This document shows, piece after piece, positions 35,647 to 44,355 of a stretch of 64,000 bases of DNA; within the stretch, counting starts at the first letter, position 1; every line of letters begins with the position of its first letter. This stretch comes from Glycomyces sp. NRRL B-16210 (GTDB lineage: Bacteria; Actinomycetota; Actinomycetes; Mycobacteriales; Micromonosporaceae). The stretch lies in the NCBI RefSeq assembly GCF_000719515.1, contig NZ_JOGR01000004.1, positions 1 to 64,000 of the forward strand. The letters run 5' to 3'. The translations under genes were made by a program, and so were the position numbers. The notes beneath the pieces are model-generated. The model had not been told where the DNA came from. It ran no database searches and saw only the letters and a program-made list of their open reading frames with translations.

Positions 35647-37200
35647 ATGAGCCACCACCAAGAGTCTCCGGGCCCGCGCACACTGTGGCGCGGCGGGCAC
35701 GTCCTGAGCCCCTCCAGCCCGGCCGCCACCGCCCTGCTCACCGAGGGCGACCGCATCGCCTGGGTCGGCCGCGACGCCGACGCCCCCGCCGCCGACCGGA
35801 CCGTCGACCTCGGCGGACGCCTCACCACCCCCGCGTTCGTCGACTCCCACCTCCACCTCACCGGCACCGGCACCGCCCTCACCGAACTCGACCTCGCCGG
35901 GACGGTCTCCGCGACCGACCTCCTCGACCGCGTCGCCGCCTACGCCGCGACCCTCCCCGACGACGCGGTCGTCCTCGCCGGCGGCTGGGACGAGACCACC
36001 TGGCACGACCCGACCCTCCCGACGTTCGACGAGGTCGACCGCGCCGCCGGCGGGCGCCTCGCCTACCTCTCGCGCGCCTGCGGACACGCCGGCATTCCCG
36101 GCACCCGGCTCGAACGCGACCACCCCGAGGTCGGCCTCCTCGAACACGGGCTCCACAAGCCCCCCTACCGGCGCATGGCCCACCGCGGCGCCCGCGCCGC
36201 TGTCGCCCGCTCCATCCCCGTCCACCTGCGCCTCGACCGGGCCCGCGCCGCCCTCGCCCGCGCCGCCGCACTCGGGATCACCGCCCTGGTCGAGCACTCG
36301 ATCCCCAACCGGTTCGACGACCGCATCGAACCCGAGTTCCAAGGCCTGATCGCCCTCGGCGACGAACCGGGCAACCCCGCCGTCTTCGGCTGGTGGGGCG
36401 AGCTGACCGCCGCCGAGAAGGCCCGCGACCTCGGCGCCCACGGCTGCGGCGGCGACCTCTCCGTCGACGGCTCCCTCGGCTCCCGGACCGCCTACCTGCG
36501 CACCCCCTACAAAGGCACCGACGGCACCGGCTCCCAGTACCTCACCGCCGACCAGATCGCCGCCCACCTCCTCGACTGCCACGACCACGGCCTGCCCGCG
36601 GCCTTCCACGCCATCGGCGACGGCGCCATCGAAGCCGTCCTCGACGGCCTCGACCTCGTCGAACCCCGCCTGGGCCTCGACGCGATCCGCCACGCCCGCC
36701 ACCGCATCGAGCACGCCGAACTGCTCGACGCCGCCCTCATCGCCCGCATGGTCCACCACGGCGTCCACGCCTCCGTCCAACCCGCCTTCGACGCCGCCTG
36801 GGGCGGGCGCGACCGCATGTACGCCGACCGCCTCGGCCGCGAACGCGCCCTCGCGGCCAACCCCTTCTCGAAACTCGCCGGCGTCGGCGTCCCGCTCGCC
36901 TTCGGCTCCGACGCCCCGGTCACCCCGATCGACCCCTGGGGCGGCGTCAGAGCCGCCGTGGCGCACCGCAACCCCTTCTCCAGCCTCTCGACGGCCGCCG
37001 CCTTCTCGGCGGCCACCAGAGGCGGCTGGAGGGCCCTGGGCATCGACGACGCCGGCGCGCTCGCCCCCGGCCACCGCGCCGACTTCACCGTGTGGGACCT
37101 CACCGCCCCCGGGCTCCCCGACCTGAGTGATCCCCGCACACCCGATCCGAAGGCCGCCATGACCATCGCCCGCGGACACCGCATCTACGAAGCCCCCTGA
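35647..37200 (+). CDS. amidohydrolase, YtcJ-like (Amidohydro_3)
   Basis: The 517-aa metal-dependent hydrolase has the composite sandwich plus TIM-barrel layout: N-terminal beta part with LLTEGDRIAWVGRDA, metal-binding HxH in VDSHLHLTGTG (about residue 61-63), GGWDETTW, the later His in FHAIGDGAIEA and HRIEHAELLD, and Asp in AFGSDAPVTPIDPW. The family acts on amide bonds, often formamides or N-acyl compounds. It probably shares the importer transcript (13-nt gap), so it could use the imported substrate; that is inference. Confidence 0.88.
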   Translation: MSHHQESPGPRTLWRGGHVLSPSSPAATALLTEGDRIAWVGRDADAPAADRTVDLGGRLTTPAFVDSHLHLTGTGTALTELDLAGTVSATDLLDRVAAYAATLPDDAVVLAGGWDETTWHDPTLPTFDEVDRAAGGRLAYLSRACGHAGIPGTRLERDHPEVGLLEHGLHKPPYRRMAHRGARAAVARSIPVHLRLDRARAALARAAALGITALVEHSIPNRFDDRIEPEFQGLIALGDEPGNPAVFGWWGELTAAEKARDLGAHGCGGDLSVDGSLGSRTAYLRTPYKGTDGTGSQYLTADQIAAHLLDCHDHGLPAAFHAIGDGAIEAVLDGLDLVEPRLGLDAIRHARHRIEHAELLDAALIARMVHHGVHASVQPAFDAAWGGRDRMYADRLGRERALAANPFSKLAGVGVPLAFGSDAPVTPIDPWGGVRAAVAHRNPFSSLSTAAAFSAATRGGWRALGIDDAGALAPGHRADFTVWDLTAPGLPDLSDPRTPDPKAAMTIARGHRIYEAP

Positions 37201-37313
37201 CCAGGCACGCCGCCCGAGCCCGCGCCCGAAGCGGCCCTGACGCGAGAAAAATTGCTGGGCCAAAATTCCGACCCGGTCGACACCCCCGCCGCTGATTGGC
37301 TTACGGTGGTCTG

Positions 37314-37650
37314 GTCCTCGGCGGACGACCGGAAACGGAAGACCGCCGAACGTCGGGGGCGACTCGACTTGCTTTGCTCCCACGCAGACTGGACAAGGTG
37401 GCGGCGCGGCCGCACCGCTACCGGCGGCCAGGTCCAGATCGCGGGGGTCGGCGGAGGAAGGCGAGCCGGTCGCCGGTGGTGGACCCGCGGCGGACGCCAG
37501 TGATCCCTAGACAACAACTCGTAGTCGCTCAGCCAGACGGGTGCGAGTTGGTCCGAAGATCACCAGCGGACGCGGCAGGGGACACCGGCCGTACAGGGAC
37601 TGGGAGAAACCCGTGCGAGGGGCGTAGCCGGACACAGCTACGCCCCTTTG
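37314..37650 (+). ncRNA. candidate structured RNA with terminator
   Basis: This gene-free stretch folds locally several times. 37319-37348: CGGCGG/CCGCCG with an inner CCG-GAAA-CGG tetraloop. 37389-37437: CTGGAC/GTCCAG enclosing GGTGGCGG/CCGCTACC. 37441-37488: GCGGG/CCCGC enclosing GGCGA/TCGCC. About 37501-37555: GTGATC/GATCAC enclosing CAACTCG/CGAGTTG. 37618-37647: AGGGGCGTAGC/GCTACGCCCCT followed by TTT, an intrinsic terminator. Upstream, TCGACA (37277-37282) and TACGGT (37302-37307) form a plausible promoter with a 19-bp spacer. I found no match to tmRNA, RNase P or SRP RNA hallmarks. It may be an independent RNA or the leader of lnt. Confidence 0.5.
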
Positions 37651-37768
37651 CCGTACCCCGCAGTACGCTAGAGCCCCACCCGCGACGGCGAGCCGCACTC
37701 GCCCCGGGAGGCACCTCGGCGGGATCGCACCCCGAGCGTGCACCGCGTACCAGCGAGGAGCACCCTTC

Positions 37769-39484
37769 TTGAGCACCGTGACCGACGACGGCGCAATGAC
37801 CGACGGCACCGCACCGATCGACGACGCGATCGACGACACGGCGACCGAGACCCCGCCCGCCCGCCGCGGCCTCCTCGTCCCCGGCCCCCTCGGCCGCCGA
37901 CTCAGCCTGCCCGCCGCGCTCCTCCTCGCCGCCGCCTCCGGCCTCCTCGCCGTCCTCGCCTTCCCGCCCTACGGCATCTGGCCCCTCGCCGCCGTCTCCG
38001 TCGCCGGACTCGGCGCCGCCGTCCACCGCCGCCGCCCCCGCGGCGGCCTGGGCATCGGCTTCGTCTACGGCGCCGCGTTCTTCCTGCCGCTCCTCGCCTG
38101 GTCCTCCACCCAGGTCGGCCAATGGCCCTGGCTGTTCCTGTGCGCCCTCGAAGCCCTCGCCACCGGCCTCCTCGGCGCCGCCCTCGCCGCCTCCTCCCGC
38201 CTCATCGACGCCCACCGCTGGACCTGGGCCCCCCTCACCGCCCTCGCCTGGGTCGCCCAAGAAGCCCTGCGCTCACGCCAGCCCTTCGGCGGCTTCCCCT
38301 GGGGCCGCCTCGCCTTCAGCCAGGCCGACGCCCCCACCGCCGCCGCCGCCTGGCTCGGCGGCGCCCCCCTCGTCAGCTTCCTCGTCGCCCTCACCGGCGG
38401 CCTCCTCCTCGCCGCCGCAGCGCACCTTCGCGGCCCGCGGACGCCGCCGACGGGCACCCCCGCCACCCCCAAGACCGCGAGCCTGCGCAAGGCCGCCGCC
38501 CTCACCGCCGCGGCCGCTCTCTGCGCCCTCGCCCCGCTCGCCGTCCCCCTCGGCGCCACCGCGCCCGCCGGCGCCACCGTCAACGTCGCCGTCGTCCAAG
38601 GCAACGTCCCCCGCCTCGGCCTCGACTTCAACGAGCAGCGCCGCGCCGTCCTCGACAACCACGTCCAGGCCACCCTCGACCTCGCCGACGCCGTCGCCGC
38701 CGGCCAAGCCGAACGACCCGACCTCGTCGTCTGGCCCGAGAACGCCTCCGACATCGACCCCATCCAGAACCAGGACGCCTACGACCGCATCACCCTCGCC
38801 GCCGACGCCATCGGCGCCCCCATCGTCCTCGGCGGCATCGTCCGAGGCGACGACGGCACCGTCGCCAACATGAGCATCGTCTGGGAACCGCACACCGGAC
38901 CGGTCCACATGTACTCCAAGCGCCACCCCGTGCCCTTCGCCGAATACGTCCCCTACAAGGACTTCTTCCGCACCGTCGCCGGATGGATCGACCCGCGCAT
39001 GGCCGAGGGCATCGACAACGTCGCCGGATTCGAATTCGGCACCGGCCCCGGCGTCGTCCCCGTCGGCGACATCGAGATCACCGGCCTCATCTGCTTCGAG
39101 ATCGCCTTCGACGCCGAGACCGCCGCCTCCGTCCGCGACGGCGCCCAGCTCATGGCCGTCCAGACCAACAACGCCACCTTCGACGTCAACGAAGCCGAGC
39201 AGCAGCTCGCCATGGTCAGGATCCGCTCCATCGAGCACGGCCGCGACGGCCTCATGGCCTCCACCGTCGGCGTCTCCGCCTTCACCGACCACACCGGAGC
39301 GGTCTCCCAGGCCACCGAGTTCAACACCGCCGCCGTCATCCAGACCGACCTGACACTCTCGGACCGCTCGACTCCCGCGACCGCAGTGGGTATCCTGCCT
39401 GAAGCGGTCCTCACCGGCGCGGCACTGGTGGCCCTGGCCTGCGCGATCAGTCTGAATATCCGGCACCGCCGCAGCCAGACCTAG
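37769..39484 (+). CDS. lnt: apolipoprotein N-acyltransferase
   Basis: The 571-aa membrane enzyme adds the third acyl chain to the N-terminal Cys of lipoproteins. About six helices precede a nitrilase-like domain. The catalytic triad is visible: Glu324 in VVWPENASDI, Lys384 in MYSKRHPVPFAEY and Cys442 in LICFEIAFD. The N-terminal 35 residues are a polar extension. The start is TTG at 37769, preceded by GAGGAG. ppm1 follows 12 nt downstream; in Mycobacterium tuberculosis the two are one fused protein, here they are separate genes. Confidence 0.92.
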   Translation: MSTVTDDGAMTDGTAPIDDAIDDTATETPPARRGLLVPGPLGRRLSLPAALLLAAASGLLAVLAFPPYGIWPLAAVSVAGLGAAVHRRRPRGGLGIGFVYGAAFFLPLLAWSSTQVGQWPWLFLCALEALATGLLGAALAASSRLIDAHRWTWAPLTALAWVAQEALRSRQPFGGFPWGRLAFSQADAPTAAAAWLGGAPLVSFLVALTGGLLLAAAAHLRGPRTPPTGTPATPKTASLRKAAALTAAAALCALAPLAVPLGATAPAGATVNVAVVQGNVPRLGLDFNEQRRAVLDNHVQATLDLADAVAAGQAERPDLVVWPENASDIDPIQNQDAYDRITLAADAIGAPIVLGGIVRGDDGTVANMSIVWEPHTGPVHMYSKRHPVPFAEYVPYKDFFRTVAGWIDPRMAEGIDNVAGFEFGTGPGVVPVGDIEITGLICFEIAFDAETAASVRDGAQLMAVQTNNATFDVNEAEQQLAMVRIRSIEHGRDGLMASTVGVSAFTDHTGAVSQATEFNTAAVIQTDLTLSDRSTPATAVGILPEAVLTGAALVALACAISLNIRHRRSQT

Positions 39485-39496
39485 AAAGCCGAACCC

Positions 39497-40288
39497 ATGA
39501 GCCCAACCCCGGACCGGCCCGCAACCGGCAGCGAAACGAGTCCGGCCATAGTGGCCATACCCACCTACAACGAACGCGACAACATCGAGGACACCGTCGC
39601 CGCCGCCCTGCGCGGCTGCGAGCACATCGACCTCCTCATCGTCGACGACACCTCGCCCGACGGCACCGGCGACCTCGCCGACGCCCTCGCCGAAGCCCAC
39701 GACCGCGTCCACGTCCTCCACCGACCCGAGAAGCAAGGCCTCGGCGCCGCCTACCTCGCCGCCTTCGCCTGGGCCGCCGAACGCGGCTACCGCACCGTCG
39801 TCGAAATGGACGCCGACGGCTCCCACGACCCCGCCGACCTGCCCCGCCTCATCGAAGCCCTCGAAGACGGCGCCGACCTCGCCATCGGCTCCCGATACAT
39901 CCCCGGCGGCTCGGTCCGCAACTGGCCACTCCACCGCCTCGCCCTCTCCCGAGGCGCCGGCACCTACACCCGCGCCCTCCTCGGCCTCGGCGTCCAGGAC
40001 GTCACCGCCGGCTACCGCGCCTACCGCCTCGACGCGCTCCAGAAACTCCAGCTCGACACCGTCAACTCCGTCGGCTACTGTTTCCAGATCGACCTCACCT
40101 GGCGCGCGGTCAAAGCCGGACTCGACATCCGCGAAGTCCCCATCGTCTTCACCGAGCGCCGCGCCGGCGCCTCCAAGATGAACGGCGCCATCACCGTCGA
40201 GGCACTGCGGAACGTGACCAGATGGGGCGTATCCCACCGCCTGCGCCAACTGCGCCGGGCCTTCAAGCGTGGCAGAATCGAACGGTGA
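39497..40288 (+). CDS. ppm1: polyprenol monophosphomannose synthase
   Basis: The 263-aa GT-A glycosyltransferase (GT2) transfers mannose from GDP-mannose to polyprenyl phosphate, making the donor for protein and lipoglycan mannosylation outside the cell. IPTYNERDNIEDTV starts the fold, IVDDTSPDGTGDLA and VVEMDADGSHDPADLP hold the metal and substrate Asp residues, and SRYIPGGSVRNWP is the family signature. It has no membrane domain of its own. The FxsA gene overlaps its stop (GTGA). Confidence 0.93.
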   Translation: MSPTPDRPATGSETSPAIVAIPTYNERDNIEDTVAAALRGCEHIDLLIVDDTSPDGTGDLADALAEAHDRVHVLHRPEKQGLGAAYLAAFAWAAERGYRTVVEMDADGSHDPADLPRLIEALEDGADLAIGSRYIPGGSVRNWPLHRLALSRGAGTYTRALLGLGVQDVTAGYRAYRLDALQKLQLDTVNSVGYCFQIDLTWRAVKAGLDIREVPIVFTERRAGASKMNGAITVEALRNVTRWGVSHRLRQLRRAFKRGRIER

Positions 40289-40803
40289 CCTACCAGCAAC
40301 CGCCCACGGCCCCCAAACGGGCGCCGTTCGCCCTCCGGCTCGCGCTGGCGGTGTGGGTCGTCAGTGAGGCCGCCGCCTTCTTCGGGCTCGTCTACCTCAT
40401 CGGCCTGTTCTACACGGTCCTCGTGTTCGTCGGCACGACCGTCCTGGGCGTCCTGCTCGTGCGGTACGTGGGCGCCAAGTCCTTCCGGGCCGCGCGCGAC
40501 TACCTCAACTCCGGCGGCGACCCCTCGCGGGAGCTGCCGAACGGCTACGCCCTCGCCGGGGCCGCCTGCCTCATCGCCCCGGGGTTCGTGACCGACCTCG
40601 TCGGCCTGTTGCTGCTGTTCCCGCCCACCCGGTTCGTCTTCCGGGGCCTGGGCCGGTGGCTCGCCGCGCGGGTGCCCCCGGTCCGCTTCGGCGGCTCGGG
40701 CGTCATCGACGGCGAGGTCATCGACGAGCGCGACGCGGACGCGCCCGGGCGCGACGGCTCCGGGAACGGCGACGGACCCCGGTCGATCGACCAGGGTCCG
40801 TGA
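40285..40803 (+). CDS. fxsA: FxsA family membrane protein
   Basis: The 172-aa protein has two N-terminal helices (about 17-62), a third helix near 95-120 and a charged C-terminal tail, as in FxsA. The family motif is seen in GYALAGAACLIAPGFVTDLVG and LLLFPPTRFVFR. E. coli FxsA relieves exclusion of phage T7 by F plasmids, but the normal role is unknown. GTG 40285 overlaps the ppm1 stop by 4 nt and implies translational coupling with lipoprotein and lipoglycan genes. Confidence 0.88.
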   Translation: MTYQQPPTAPKRAPFALRLALAVWVVSEAAAFFGLVYLIGLFYTVLVFVGTTVLGVLLVRYVGAKSFRAARDYLNSGGDPSRELPNGYALAGAACLIAPGFVTDLVGLLLLFPPTRFVFRGLGRWLAARVPPVRFGGSGVIDGEVIDERDADAPGRDGSGNGDGPRSIDQGP

Positions 40804-40833
40804 GTTCGTGCCGCTAGCGGCGTCGGTGCGCCG

Positions 40834-41175
40834 TCAGCGTTCGCCGCGGCGGGCGCGCATCTCCTGAAGGCGCTCGTCGAGGATCTCCTCGAGCTCCTCC
40901 ATCGAGCGGCGCTCCAGCAGCATGTCCCAGTGGGTGCGCGGCGGCTTGACCTTCTTGGTCTCGGGCTCCTCGCCGTCCACCAGCTTGGCCGTCGTGCCGT
41001 CGAGACGGCACTCCCAGGTCAGCGGGATCTCCGCTTCGACCGCGAAGGGCACCTCGAAACGGTGCCCCTGCGGGCACACGTAATCACGGGTCTGGCGGGG
41101 GGCCAGCTCCGTGTTGCGGTCCGATTCATAGCTGACGGCGCCGAGACGCGAACCCCTCAGCATTCTGTCGCTCAT
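40834..41175 (-). CDS. rbpA: RNA polymerase-binding protein RbpA
   Basis: The 113-aa actinobacterial factor binds sigma-A and stabilises the open promoter complex. It starts MSDRMLRGSRLGAVSYES, then the RbpA core with CPQGHRFEVPF and WECRLDG (two Cys), a basic linker, and the C-terminal sigma-interacting helix ERRSMEELEEILDERLQEMR. ATG 41175 follows AGGGGA. The region 41176-41454 upstream holds GGAAA and GAT 18 bp apart, close to the sigma-R consensus but not exact. It converges on fxsA. Confidence 0.95.
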   Translation of the reverse strand: MSDRMLRGSRLGAVSYESDRNTELAPRQTRDYVCPQGHRFEVPFAVEAEIPLTWECRLDGTTAKLVDGEEPETKKVKPPRTHWDMLLERRSMEELEEILDERLQEMRARRGER

Positions 41176-41454
41176 GTTCCCCTGCACTTCCTTTGAGCAC
41201 TTGCCCTGAACCACGCCGCCGACCGGGTCAGCCCTGAGGCCGGCCGCGTGCATCCCCAGCCGATCACGCCGATTTCCTGGGTTTCGCTTCGTACAACGCC
41301 GGGGCGGGACCGGAACCTTCCCGGCACGTCCGAACCGACGCGGACCCCCAAGTGTGGCCCGGCGCGGTCGCCGCGGCCCACGGACGTCCCCTTGAAGTGT
41401 GACACAACACCGGACCCGATCCGCTCCGGCGAGCACGTGAGATGCCGCTCGGAC

Positions 41455-42804
41455 TCACAGCCGGCGCGCGGGGGTGTTCCCCGCGGCCGCGATCGCCGCC
41501 CGGACCGGCACCATGGCGAGCACGGCGAACCCGGCGGCGAAGAAGGCCATCAGGCCCAGCACGCCCAGGCGCATCGACCCGGTGAACTGCACGACCAGGG
41601 CGAACATGAGCGGTCCCATCCAGGAGGTGCCGCGGTCGGCGATCTGGTAGATCCCGAAGTACGCCGCCTCCTTGCCCTCGGGGATCATCTGGCTGAACAG
41701 CGACCGCGAGAGCGCCTGCGTGCCGCCCAGGACCAGGCCCAGCGCCGCCCCGAGGCCCAGGAACGCCGCGAAGTTCTCCTTCGGCATCCAATAGGCGGCC
41801 AGGACGACGCCGCCCCAGCCGGCGACCCCGGCCAGGATCGTCTTGTAGGCGCCGATGCGCGCGGCCAGGGCCCGCATGGCGTAGACCCCGGCGACGTTCA
41901 CGAACTGGACCAGCAGGATCGCCAGCACCAGCTGGCTCGAGGCGAGCCCCAGCTCCTGGTCGGCGTAGGTGCCGACCATCGCCAGGACCGTGGAGATCCC
42001 GTCGGAGTAGAGCAGGAACGCCGCCAGGAACAGCAGGGTCTTGGGGTAGCGGCGCAGCTCGGCGAAGGTCGAGGCGAGCTGGCGCAGCAGCGGCACTGAC
42101 ACGTCGGCCTCGGGCTCGCGGTCGGGCAGGCGCGCGAGGACGAACAGGGTCCAGCCCGCCCACCACAGCCCTGTGGCCGCGATGCCCCACTGCACGGCCG
42201 TCAACTCGCCGATGCCCAGCGGCCCGGCGAGGCTGATCGAGGCGAGGTTCAGCGCCAGGAACACCGCCCCGGCCAGGTACGCCAGGGCCCAGCCGGTCGA
42301 GGACATGCCGTCGCGCTCGTCGGGTGCGGCCAGTTGCGGCAGGAACGAGTCGTAGACCACGATGGAGCATCCGAAGCAGACGTTCGCGCCGAGCACCAGG
42401 AGCGCGGCGGTGAGGTACGGTCCCGATGCGGCGCTGAGGAACACGAGGGCGAACACGAGCGCCGCGCCGGTGTAGGCGAAACCGCCGAGGATCCACCGCT
42501 TGCGGGCCGAGCGGTCGGCCCAGGCGCCCACGACCGGCATGAGCGCCACGTTGAGCAGGACCGACGCCGAGGTCGTGTAGCCCCACAGGGAGCCGATCGG
42601 GACCGTGGCGCCGAAGACCTCCACGCGGACGTCCGAGCAGTTCTCGGCGCACCCGGCGGCGGTCGAGGCGAGCTGAGTGAGGAAGACGGTGCCCAGCACC
42701 GTCATGACGGTGGTCACGAACGGCTGGCTGGCCCAGTCGTAGGCGTACCAGCCGAGGCGTTCGCGCCGCGTCGAGCGCGGCGGGGCGTCCAGGGTCACGG
42801 ACAT
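41455..42804 (-). CDS. UMF1-family MFS transporter
   Basis: The 449-aa protein has 11-12 helices. The opening RLGWYAYDWASQPFVTTVMT is the hallmark of the UMF1 (Atg22-like) branch, and DRSARKRWILGG is the MFS loop. The substrate is unknown; the eukaryotic relative exports amino acids from the vacuole. The start ATG has only a weak GCGAG-type ribosome binding site. It diverges from the Hsp70-like gene over 198 bp. Confidence 0.86.
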   Translation of the reverse strand: MSVTLDAPPRSTRRERLGWYAYDWASQPFVTTVMTVLGTVFLTQLASTAAGCAENCSDVRVEVFGATVPIGSLWGYTTSASVLLNVALMPVVGAWADRSARKRWILGGFAYTGAALVFALVFLSAASGPYLTAALLVLGANVCFGCSIVVYDSFLPQLAAPDERDGMSSTGWALAYLAGAVFLALNLASISLAGPLGIGELTAVQWGIAATGLWWAGWTLFVLARLPDREPEADVSVPLLRQLASTFAELRRYPKTLLFLAAFLLYSDGISTVLAMVGTYADQELGLASSQLVLAILLVQFVNVAGVYAMRALAARIGAYKTILAGVAGWGGVVLAAYWMPKENFAAFLGLGAALGLVLGGTQALSRSLFSQMIPEGKEAAYFGIYQIADRGTSWMGPLMFALVVQFTGSMRLGVLGLMAFFAAGFAVLAMVPVRAAIAAAGNTPARRL

Positions 42805-43002
42805 GGGGGCACTCGCTTTCGGGACACGCTGCGGGGCAGGGGAGGAGGGGCGCTGCGGTCAGCCTGGCAGTGCGGGGCGAACGTTGCGTGAGCGACGGGT
42901 GAACACCGATCGGGTCGCACGCTGCCGGGGCGAGCCCAGTAAGGTGTGGAACGGACTCGGCACTTTTACGACTCGCAAGCTTCGCCGAGAGGGAGTACTC
43001 AC

Positions 43003-44352
43003 ATGCACGTGCTTGGAATCGACTTCGGAACCTCGAACACCGTCGCCGTGCTGCGTTCGGCCGACGGACGCGTACGGCCGCTGCTGTTCGACGGTGCTCC
43101 GATCCTGCCCTCGGCGGTCTACTACAACTCCGACGGGCGGATGCTCGTCGGCCGCGACGCCGAGCGCAACGCCCGCATGGACCCCGCCCGGTTCGAGCCG
43201 AACCCCAAGCGCCGCATCGACGACGGGTCGCTGTTCCTGGGCACCTCCGAGATCCCCGTCCCGCAGGTGTTCGCGTACGTGCTCCAGCAGGTGGCCCTGG
43301 AGGCGCAGCGCCAGGCGGGCCAGATGCCGAGCCAGGTGCGGTTGACGCACCCGGCGCGCTGGGGCGAGCGGCGCCGCTCGATCCTGGTCGATTCCGCCCG
43401 CCTCGCCGGGCTCCCGGCCCCGCAGCTCATCCCCGAGCCGGTGGCCGCGGCCTCCTACTTCACCTCCGTCCTCGGCACCGCCGTGCCGCCGGGGCGCTCC
43501 CTCGCGATCTACGACCTCGGCGGCGGCACCTTCGACGCCACGGTCGTGCGCCGCACGCAGACCGGGTTCGAGGTGCTCGCCGAGGAGGGCATAGGCGACA
43601 TCGGCGGCCTCGACTTCGACCACGGCATCGTCGAGCACCTCGGCAAGACCTACGGGGCCTCCCACCCCGAGGACTGGCGCCGCCTGCTCAACCCCACCGA
43701 CGACCGCGACCGCCGCTACCGGCGGATGCTCTACGAGGACGTGCGCGGCGCCAAGGAGACGCTCTCGCGGACCGCGAGCGCCGACATCCACCTGCCGGCC
43801 CTGGAGGTCGACGCCCACCTGACCCGCGCCGAGTTCGAGGAGATCGCACGACCGCCCTTGGAGCGCACGGTCGACTGCCTTCAGCGGGCGATCGGTTCGG
43901 CGCGCATGAACCCGGCCGACCTGGTGGGGATCTTCCTCGTCGGCGGCTCTTCGCGCATCCCGGCGATCTCGCAGCTCATCCACTCCAAGCTCGGGGTGCC
44001 GCCGCAGACGTTCGAGCAGCCCGAGACCGTCGTGGTCGAGGGCGCGGTGCGGGCCGCTTCGGGCCCGGCGCCCGCGGACGCGCCGCAGACGCGCCCGACC
44101 TCGGGCGGGCCCGTCTCGCCTTCGGGGGCGATGTCGGGGCCGCGCCCGCCGGTGTCGGCGCCGGCCGCTCCGCAGATGCTGCCGCCGCAGACGAACTACC
44201 AGGCCGCTCCGGCCCCGCAGCCGTCCTACCAGGCGAGCCCGGTCGCGAAGCGGCCGCTGCACCAGGAGCCGGCGGTGCTGGTGACCGGCGCGGCCGTGAT
44301 CATCCTGTGCGTCGTCTTCGTCGTGCTGCTGGTGACGATCCTCAACAGCTGA
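43003..44352 (+). CDS. membrane-anchored Hsp70-like ATPase
   Basis: The 449-aa protein has a full actin/Hsp70-type ATPase domain: phosphate 1 LGIDFGTSNTVAVL, connect 1 PEPVAAASYF, phosphate 2 IYDLGGGTFDATVV and adenosine site LVGGSSRIPAIS. The usual peptide-binding domain is missing. In its place are about 70 residues rich in Pro, Ala and Gln, then one C-terminal membrane helix (residues about 427-447, VLVTGAAVIILCVVFVVLLV). The ATPase therefore faces the cytosol at the membrane. ATG 43003 follows GAGGGAG. Function is unknown; client chaperoning is not supported by the domain set. Confidence 0.85.
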   Translation: MHVLGIDFGTSNTVAVLRSADGRVRPLLFDGAPILPSAVYYNSDGRMLVGRDAERNARMDPARFEPNPKRRIDDGSLFLGTSEIPVPQVFAYVLQQVALEAQRQAGQMPSQVRLTHPARWGERRRSILVDSARLAGLPAPQLIPEPVAAASYFTSVLGTAVPPGRSLAIYDLGGGTFDATVVRRTQTGFEVLAEEGIGDIGGLDFDHGIVEHLGKTYGASHPEDWRRLLNPTDDRDRRYRRMLYEDVRGAKETLSRTASADIHLPALEVDAHLTRAEFEEIARPPLERTVDCLQRAIGSARMNPADLVGIFLVGGSSRIPAISQLIHSKLGVPPQTFEQPETVVVEGAVRAASGPAPADAPQTRPTSGGPVSPSGAMSGPRPPVSAPAAPQMLPPQTNYQAAPAPQPSYQASPVAKRPLHQEPAVLVTGAAVIILCVVFVVLLVTILNS

Positions 44353-44355
44353 GGT

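Noticed and set aside
37252..37503. 83-codon ORF in the gap before lnt
   Set aside because: No ribosome binding site, atypical composition with many Trp and Arg, and it lies on the structured RNA candidate.
37201..37650. Gap as tmRNA, RNase P RNA or SRP RNA
   Set aside because: No tag-peptide frame with a tRNA-like end, no GAGGAAAGTCC or ACAGAAA core, and no GGTCAGGTCCGGAAGG-type tetraloop domain could be found by eye.
41220..41300. Sigma-R promoter for rbpA
   Set aside because: GGAAA-18-GAT is close to GGAAT-18-GTT but differs in both halves, so it is mentioned only as a possibility.
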